This document shows, in pieces, positions 58,601 through 64,000 of a stretch of DNA of 64,000 nucleotides (position 1 is the stretch's first letter; every line of letters starts with the position of its first letter). The DNA is taken from contig NC_079974.1 in assembly GCF_029852145.1 (NCBI RefSeq), positions 8,168,348 through 8,232,347 of the forward strand. The letters are read 5' to 3'. Below the pieces are notes generated by a model, which ran no database searches, was not told the origin of the DNA, and saw only the letters and a list, made by a program, of their open reading frames with translations. Position numbers and translations under genes: made by a program. This DNA comes from Microplitis mediator (Eukaryota > Arthropoda > Insecta > Hymenoptera > Braconidae).

Positions 58601-59885
58601 TATTATGTTGTTGAATGAGTGTGACGAAACCATTTTAACTAAATTAAAGAGAGCACAAAATGAGGATGAATATTTAAAAGAATTATGTAAGTCAGTGCAT
58701 GATGACAAAACTAATGGGTATGAAATGAAAAATAATTTGTTGTACAAGATTGTAAACGACGAACCTTTACTTGTTGTACCTAAGGTAATGCAAACTCAGG
58801 TAATAAGACGCGCCCATGAACGTGGTCATTTCGGCATTATAAAAACCGAAACGTTAGTGAGAAAAGATTTTTGGTTTAATGGTATGCGTGAGAAAGTAGA
58901 GCAAGTTGTGAAAAATTGTGTTGACTGTATATTGGCTGAAAAAAAACAGGGTAAACAAGAGGGTATGTTGCATGCTATTGATAAAGGAAGTGTTCCATTG
59001 GACACTTATCATATGGATCATTTAGGCCCAATACCGTCAATTAAAAAATCGTATCGTCATATTTTAGTTATAGTCGATGCTTTTTCAAAGTTTGTGTGGT
59101 TGTATGCAACGCGTTCTACTGATACCGCGAGTGTGTTAGATCGACTTCGAAAACAATCAATGACATTCGGGAATCCAAGAAGAATCATCACTGATAGAGG
59201 GACTGCATTCACCTCTACTGCATTCTCTGATTATTGTAAAGAAGAAGATATTCAGCATATTAAAATCACAACGGGTGTCCCAAGAAGTAATGGTCAGGTA
59301 GAAAGAGTGAACAGAACAATTATACCTTTGTTGACGAAACTGTCTGCTCCGAAACCTGAAGAGTGGTATAAACACCTTAGTGTTGTTCAAAGATACCTGA
59401 ATGCTACACTTCATCGTAGTACAGGGAAATCTCCATTCAAATTGCTGATTGGAACTAACATAAGATTAAAAGACGATCCTGAAATACGCGAGATCATTGA
59501 AGAGGAATGGGTAAATATGTTTGAAGAACAACGAGACGAACTGCGACGAGAAGCTAAAGAAAAGATTTCAAAAATCCAAAAAGAAAATATACGCAATTAC
59601 AATAAGAAAAGGAAAGAAGCAACCAATTACAAAGAGGACGATTTAGTTGCGATTAAGCGTACCCAACTGGGTCCAGGTCTGAAAGTACACTCTAAATATT
59701 TTGGCCCTTATCGTATCGTACGAGTATTACGTAACGATAGATATGTCGTTTCTAAAGTAGGAGAACATGATGGTCCACGGCAAACAACAACATCGGCTGA
59801 CCATTTAAAGATGTGGGCAAAGGACAACGACGAAACCGATTCTAATGCTAGAGAGTTGAATGTCAGTGACTCTGAAGTTGAGTAA
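55689..59885 (+). CDS. gag-pol: Gag-Pol polyprotein of the young Gypsy
   Basis: 1398 codons in one frame. Residues 8-42 look like a SAP DNA-binding motif. An acidic stretch (54-90) is followed by the capsid region. CCHC zinc knuckles are at C312-C315-H320-C325 and C334-C337-H342-C347. The protease has DTG at 387-389. RT has YLDD at 702-705. RNase H has D851, E892 and D919. Integrase has an HHCC module (H1043, H1047, C1077, C1080), core residues D1110, D1169 and E1205 (DD-35-E), and a C-terminal domain near 1310-1370. Gag and Pol are fused with no frameshift signal, so their ratio would be set by processing or stability. The ATG at 55689 is the first in frame. Exact Gypsy clade not assigned. 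Confidence 0.96.
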   Translation: MADQVDINGCNVEELRRRLGELGLPIVGNKPVLRERLRAALNPPNGNNVQVNPVGDEEHLGDNAENHDENNDDDEESDDSNSEDSEDGAEEVPRRRRRAIGRRDNYRQPLLTFKDVEESMEKFSGDDHVNVKIWLNDFEEMAETCKWVDIQKVTYAKRLLHGSAKLFVRYEKCAKTWIKLKKALKEEFEETVDGYQVHRELAQRKKKYDETFQSYIYKMLDIANQADVDTRSVIQYIIDGIPDDSTNKAILYGAKNIRQLKEKMLQYEAMKKSEVKGKFKNNGHKDEKTKNISGKDDKKKKVIDGYKKQRRCFTCGASDHLNDTCPVKDKGMKCFKCNEHGHIASSCPKGSTRADQIQEANSLFQSSKKKHLKEVSIGGTQLTALIDTGSDLTLMRADEYIKIGSPKLVRSNLRFDGIGSSGNETIGEFVTDVMIDDVNFKVKFHVVSGTIFKHSVLIGTDFLNQVELNISAGKIKISMISEDKDSSDDLPDIFQINAIDENNVLSVDLSHIENIDDRKEVEKIITEYKPEKTREVGVELKIILKDDIPVYSRPRRLPPHEREEVEKIVKGWIEEGIAQPSDSEYASPIVLVKKKSGEIRVCVDYRALNKKVVKDRFPLPLVEDQIDLLQDSEVYTTLDLKNGFLQVPVEKSSRKYTSFVTPNGQYEFLKAPFGFCNCPAVFSKFVCAIFREHVSKGWLVIYLDDLIILAKNLREAIDRLRVILNHASQYGLIINWRKCQVLKDRIEYLGHIVEKGTVKPSDHKTNAVVNFPKPSNMKSVQSFLGLTGYFRKFIPRYSLIARPLTNLLKANVKFAFGVNEVEAFNKLKSMLASGPVLKLYRHNTETELHTDASRFGYGAILMQLNIDDNKFHPVYFASGKTTVAEEKYTSYELEVLAIIKSLKKFRVYLLSIPFTIVTDCQAFQMTMNKKDLCVRVARWALLLEEFQYTIVHRPGRQMSHVDALSRNPLPSIMLLNECDETILTKLKRAQNEDEYLKELCKSVHDDKTNGYEMKNNLLYKIVNDEPLLVVPKVMQTQVIRRAHERGHFGIIKTETLVRKDFWFNGMREKVEQVVKNCVDCILAEKKQGKQEGMLHAIDKGSVPLDTYHMDHLGPIPSIKKSYRHILVIVDAFSKFVWLYATRSTDTASVLDRLRKQSMTFGNPRRIITDRGTAFTSTAFSDYCKEEDIQHIKITTGVPRSNGQVERVNRTIIPLLTKLSAPKPEEWYKHLSVVQRYLNATLHRSTGKSPFKLLIGTNIRLKDDPEIREIIEEEWVNMFEEQRDELRREAKEKISKIQKENIRNYNKKRKEATNYKEDDLVAIKRTQLGPGLKVHSKYFGPYRIVRVLRNDRYVVSKVGEHDGPRQTTTSADHLKMWAKDNDETDSNARELNVSDSEVE

Positions 59886-59932
59886 CGAAACGACGAGACA
59901 TCTGGGGACAGATGTCAACCAGGATGGCCGAG

Positions 59933-60363
59933 TGTAGGATCGTAAAATATTTTAAGTGCGCGTATATGTGTTTTTCTTATAGATTCTAAGTATTGGTTTA
60001 TTTTATTTTATTTCATTTTAGAAACTTTCACTAAAGGACACTTAAGTAATAAATGTAAGAGTATGATTTATGGTGCGTAAGGATTAAGATTTTAAAATTT
60101 GTGTTTATGAGTAAACCCTCAACATCTGTTGTTTTATTGCAGTGCAAGAAAAGAGCCAAGAGTCCCAAAGAAATAAAAGTGTGAGAAAAGCAAATGCTGG
60201 GGCTTGGCTCTTAACTAAATATGAAATGTAGTTAGTCTGTAAGTTGTAGTCGACTCAGAAGGTCACATAAGTATTTATGTATTTCATCTTCATGTTCATT
60301 TTAAATAAAATTAGGAGTTAACAATATACACCCTCATAATTAATAAGACTACTATACCCTACA
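59933..60363 (+). repeat. 3' LTR of the young Gypsy
   Basis: Identical to 55034-55464 except for one base in my comparison. The sequence just before it (AGGATGGCCGAG) is only weakly purine-rich, so the polypurine tract is not obvious. Confidence 0.93.
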
Positions 60364-60748
60364 TAAATATAAATTATCTACGGAACGTTTGCAAAGAAAA
60401 GCAGAAGAAACTCTACTGGAAGTTTTAGATAAACTTACTCAAAAAATAAATAATGCATACGATTTTAATGTTTCAAGATTCAATAATCCAATAACACAGA
60501 ATTTAATAGAAGATAGTAATACGCTTAACGACATTATATTATCTTTACAAAATAAATTTCAGCAATCAAAAAGTATTTCTGAAAAGATTCAAGTACTGAC
60601 AATATTACCACTATCTTGGGAATTAAAACAAGTTAAACAATACTTTGATTGTTCTAATTATATGTTCAGAGAATTTAAAAAGATCAAAGTCGAAAACGGT
60701 ACAGTATATAATTTGATATATATCGCAGTCCTCCTCCAAAAATTATAA
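60364..60748 (+). pseudogene. Transposase-like gene, middle part
   Basis: Open frame continuing the host gene after the Gypsy insertion. About 125 residues, helical, rich in L, K, N and Q (for example LSWELKQVKQYFDC). A frame stop at 60746-60748 is preceded by possible donors. An intron to the acceptor near 60858 is likely (TTTTTTTTCAG). Confidence 0.55.
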
Positions 60749-60858
60749 TAATAAAATTTCATTTGAGTTTATACTACCAATTTTATTTCAATTTATCAGT
60801 TCTACATTTATTTTTAATTTTTATTAAAATTTTAACTACAATTAAATTTTTTTTCAGG

Positions 60859-61909
60859 CTTATTAACACTAAGGGAGCGGAAAAAGTTTTGGAAAATACC
60901 AGATGAAATGAGAGATATTATAAAAAATTATTATTTAGACGAAAAAAATTGTTATATTTGTCCAGGTATAAAACAATACAAAAAAAAAAGTGGAAGTGGT
61001 TCCGATTCAGGAGAATCAGTGCAGAAAAAAATGTTGTTGTATACTCTTCGAGATTTATACAGCAATTTTATTAATGATTATTCAAAGTATGACAATTTAC
61101 CGAAGTTTTCTTTCTTTGCTTCATTAAAGCCGGAGGAATGTGTATTCGCTGGTGACCCGGGAACTCATGAAATTTGTGTTTGCACCGAACATGAAAATGT
61201 TAAATTAAAGATATCGGCTTTGAAAACTAACATAAAATATAGAGATTTATTCGCAGTCGCAGTTTGTAATGTTGATAATGTAGATTGTATGTTACATAAA
61301 TGTCATAAATGTCCTGGAGTAGCAGGAATGAAAAATTTATTGAATGAATCAAACATCGCTATACCTCATGATTTAATTAATTACAAAAAATGGGATACAG
61401 AAGGCAGTAGAGCAACTTTAACCACTCATAATGAAAAGAAAGAAATATTTTTAGAAGCTTTATGTTCTGATGTATGGAAATTGACTGTACATCATTACAT
61501 TGCAGATTCACAGAAAAATTATTTATATGATTGCAAATCTAAATTAGAGCCCCATACTTGCATTATTACCATGGATTTTGCAGAAAACTATTCTTTTATA
61601 ATACAAAGATCTGTTCAATCATTTTACTACAATAATTCTCAGGCAACACTTCATCCTTTCTGCGTTTATTATAAAGATCCTCAGGAGACCGATAAAGAAA
61701 AGCTCCTACAGATGATTTTCTGTGTAATAAGTGATACGACTGATCACGTTGCTTACACTGTTCATGCTTTTCGAGAAAAGCTCATGGAAATAATAAAAGA
61801 TGAGTACCCATGGATAAAAAATGTTATTTACTTTTCAGACGGAGCACCTACTCAATATAAAAACAGGAATTTTAAGGAACATAATAAAGCAACTTTCCTG
61901 AAAGTTTGA
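60859..61909 (+). pseudogene. Transposase-like gene, 3' part, truncated
   Basis: After a strong acceptor, an open frame encodes the conserved core of an insect transposase-like family: PDEMRDIIK and CPG (61 kb), VFAGDPGTHEICVCTEH, CHKCPG, ITMDFAENYS near 61570 and FSDGAPTQYKNR near 61840. The acidic motifs MDFAENYS and FSDGA look like paired catalytic aspartates of an RNase H-type nuclease; that is inference. At about 61872 the frame enters the inverted repeat and ends after 13 foreign residues, so the C-terminal part of the family's domain is missing. Confidence 0.65.
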
Positions 61910-62440
61910 AGGAAATCGAAGTTCCGAGAAAAAAGTTCTAGCCATCTGAAAACTGCAATTTTTTAAAATTTGATTGGTTTCAGATGGCTATAACTTTATT
62001 CAATAGAAGCAATGAAGTAAAAATTGCATAGATTCTACTAAAGTATACCCCAATAGAAGACATTAGCTGCTGGTCGATCCTCAACTTCGAACACTGTACG
62101 TATACTAGTGTTTTACAAATAGGTAAAATTTAACCAAAACAGTTCGTTAGTTAGAGGCTGTCAGCTAAGCCCTATTTGAGTTTCGACCAAATACTTATTT
62201 TTTTCTTAAAAGTAGAGAGTCTACTGAGAAAAATGCCGTTGGACAGGAGCCTTTAAGTTATATAGAAGCTGAGATACAAATATTCGAAAATCAGTGAAAA
62301 ATCGACTTTTTTAAAAATTCAAAAAATTCTCCAGCGGCCAGATTTGATTATATCGGGTCCAAATTCTCAGGATCTTCTTTTTTGAAGGTGTAATTTTGAG
62401 GAAAAAATCGACATCAAAATCGTTGACCTGAGTGCGCACA
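61872..62440. repeat. Right long inverted repeat
   Basis: Reverse complement of 53399-53972. Confidence 0.85.
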
Positions 62441-62533
62441 CTTTCGTCGAGAATTAATGGATCTGCCCATATATATATATATATATATATATGTAATAGA
62501 ACCAAGTTTTGAGAACACGATTGCGCCTAGAAT
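62441..62533. repeat. Short spacer with (TA)n
   Basis: AT dinucleotides at 62470-62492 between the inverted repeat and the tandem copies. Confidence 0.8.
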
Positions 62534-64000
62534 CCTTATCGGATCGTAATGAAATTTTTTACACTTATTCTATGGGCGATTACCACGGTTAAGTTCGAAG
62601 ATGGGCTAAATCGTTCGATTAGTTTAGAAGATATGGCTGTTTCAAATTCCTACGATTTTTCAAAAAAAAAAAATTTTATCCAATTTCAAGTTCATATAAC
62701 TTTAAAACTAAAACTCATAGATAATTTACGTAAAAAGTATTTGAAAGCTTGTCTAATAAGCTTTAATTTATGACCTTAAACTTGATGTTTTGACCATTTC
62801 TTCAAATAATTTGATAGTCTTGAAAATTTTAATGGAATCAAAAAATGTTGAAAATATGGTTTTCATTCAACATCATTTATGCATTTTCCATTATAATCAA
62901 ATTTCGTCAGTTGTATTTTATTGTGCACAAAATAACCTGTAAATTTTACAGCTATTTTATATTTTAAAAGTATTTCTTTTATTACTTATGATGTATCAAA
63001 TGTACTTCTACGACGTATGATTTTAACTGGTCTTGTCATTACGATAGCACCTACAATTCTTATCGGATCATAATGAAATTTTCCACACTTATTCTATAGG
63101 CGATTATCTTGATCAAGTTCAAAGATGGGCTGAATCGTTCGAATAGTTGTGAAGTTATGGCTGTTTGAAATTTCCACGAGTTTTCGAAAAAATCAGTTTT
63201 TATTCACTATTGAAGTTCATATAATATTAAAACTAAAACTGATAGACAATTCCAGTAAAAAGTATTTGAAAGCTTGTCTAATAAGCTTTAATTAAAGACC
63301 TTAAACTTAATGTTTTGACCATTTCTTCCAATAATTTGATAGCCTTAAAAATTTTAATGGAATCAAAAAATGTTGAAAATATGGTTTTCATTTCACATAA
63401 CTTATGCATTTCCCATTATAATACAATTTTGTCAGTTGTATTATAATGTGAATAAAATAACCTGTAAATTTCACTGCTATTTTATATTTTAAAAGTATTT
63501 TTTTTTGTTATTTATGCTGTTTCAATCATACCTGTACATCCTATAATTATAACTGATCTTGCCATCGTAATAGTAATTACAATTATGATCTCATACTAAT
63601 TAAAATTTCTATACTTTGTTTATGTGAATGTTAGTTTAGTACATTACCTACATAATGTTTTGTCAAATCAACTATCTGAAGTTCTCTATCGAAAATAGTC
63701 GTTGTCTTTTTTTACTCTCATTCTCAGAAAACGAGCTTAATTTCATATCATGACTATACACTAACATGTATCACACGATATGTATGTATGAAACTTTTTA
63801 TATAGATTAATTGGAAAATCTACCTTCCATTTCGGCTGCCGAATGGCCTTTTTAGGTAGATTTTTTTAAAAATCTAGGTATTGTATTTGTCCTCATGGTC
63901 GATTTTTCAAGGAATTTTGTCACAACCTATCATAATTAGTTGAGTAGAGTTCGAAAATAGCATTCGTTGAAAAATTTATATATATATATATATATATATA
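62534..64000. repeat. Tandem copies B and C of the ~525 bp unit
   Basis: CTTATCGGATC starts units near 62534 and 63057. Shared blocks are GATGGGCTRAATCGTTCGA, GAAAGCTTGTCTAATAAGC and CAAATTTCGTCAG. Copy C continues with the extra segment (63750-63976) also found at 53164-53397, and runs into (TA)n at the window end. No gene. Confidence 0.82.

Larger units (their letters stand above)
55034..60363 (+). mobile_element. Young, apparently intact Gypsy LTR retrotransposon
   Basis: 5.33 kb with two 431-bp LTRs that differ at one position (ATTGT versus ATCGT near the start) in my reading. TAAA flanks both sides (55030-55033 and 60364-60367). It has a perfect tRNA-Pro-type primer site and an uninterrupted Gag-Pol ORF. 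Nothing in the coding sequence looks broken, so it could be an active or very recently active copy. Confidence 0.93.
53399..62440. mobile_element. Large element with ~570 bp inverted ends
   Basis: 53399-53972 and 61872-62440 are inverted copies, both with GTGCGCACTCAGG at the outside and AAAGTTGCTTTATTATGTTCC at the inside. They enclose a transposase-like gene in pieces and a complete Gypsy element. Removing the Gypsy leaves about 3.7 kb. No target duplication was found. The right arm begins inside the gene's reading frame, so the gene is cut short. The element may be a non-autonomous derivative that captured part of a gene. Confidence 0.72.

Noticed and set aside
1..64000. Polydnavirus or other proviral segment of a parasitoid wasp
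   Set aside because: No circularisation motifs, no virulence gene families and no nudivirus-type genes were seen. The content is ordinary retroelements and DNA transposons.
1..64000. tRNA, rRNA or snRNA genes
   Set aside because: I looked for A/B-box and cloverleaf-like GC-rich segments and saw none that were convincing. A covariance-model scan would be the decisive test.

Overview
This is an AT-rich insect nuclear window with almost no ordinary host genes. The repeat content (Gypsy, Copia, BEL/Pao, a LINE, hAT-type MITEs and many fold-back elements) and the intron-bearing fragments indicate an arthropod. A hymenopteran, perhaps a parasitoid wasp, is my guess; nothing here proves it. The window reads as a transposon graveyard with one young insertion.

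Layout. 1-12983: an env-bearing Gypsy (errantivirus-like) provirus on the minus strand. It has one complete 1.43 kb LTR on the right and only the last 15 bases of the other LTR at the left window edge. Gag, two consecutive retropepsin-like domains, RT, RNase H, integrase and Env are recognisable, but in-frame stops and a frame change break them. 12984-18420: a diffuse GATC/ATAT-rich satellite hosting a probable solo LTR, a 1 kb palindrome and a clear solo LTR with a 4-bp target duplication. 18800-21640: the 5' end of another LTR element (LTR, primer site, long leader, gag start). 23220-24612: exon-like remnants, including a RING finger. 27490-34590: a decayed Copia pol on the minus strand, split inside its integrase by a MITE that itself holds three younger insertions. 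34600-35085: a LINE RT scrap. 36333-39452: part of a probable spliced gene for a Pro/Ala-repeat protein with an Arg/Gly/Asn-rich tail. 39475-41490: tandem and inverted repeat arrays. 41645-43553: a broken MULE-like transposase. 45691-47670: more fold-backs and microsatellites. 47880-49257: a BEL/Pao 3' end. 49259-64000: a repeat cluster with nested fold-backs, a hAT MITE and a 9 kb element with ~570 bp inverted ends.

The best-preserved element is a 5.33 kb Gypsy retrotransposon at 55034-60363. It has a 1398-codon open Gag-Pol, LTRs that differ at one site in my reading, a TAAA target duplication and a tRNA-Pro primer site like that of murine leukaemia virus. It sits inside the transposase-like gene of the long-TIR element. 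Many insertions can be ordered in time because host sequence resumes on the far side of each.

Of most interest: (1) the tandem protease arrangement and very long acidic RNase H-integrase linker of the env-bearing element; (2) a set of fold-back elements sharing a core motif; (3) the P/A-repeat gene with a probable GC-AG intron; (4) the large-TIR element with a truncated transposase-like gene. All calls were made by eye from sequence and translations; no searches were run.
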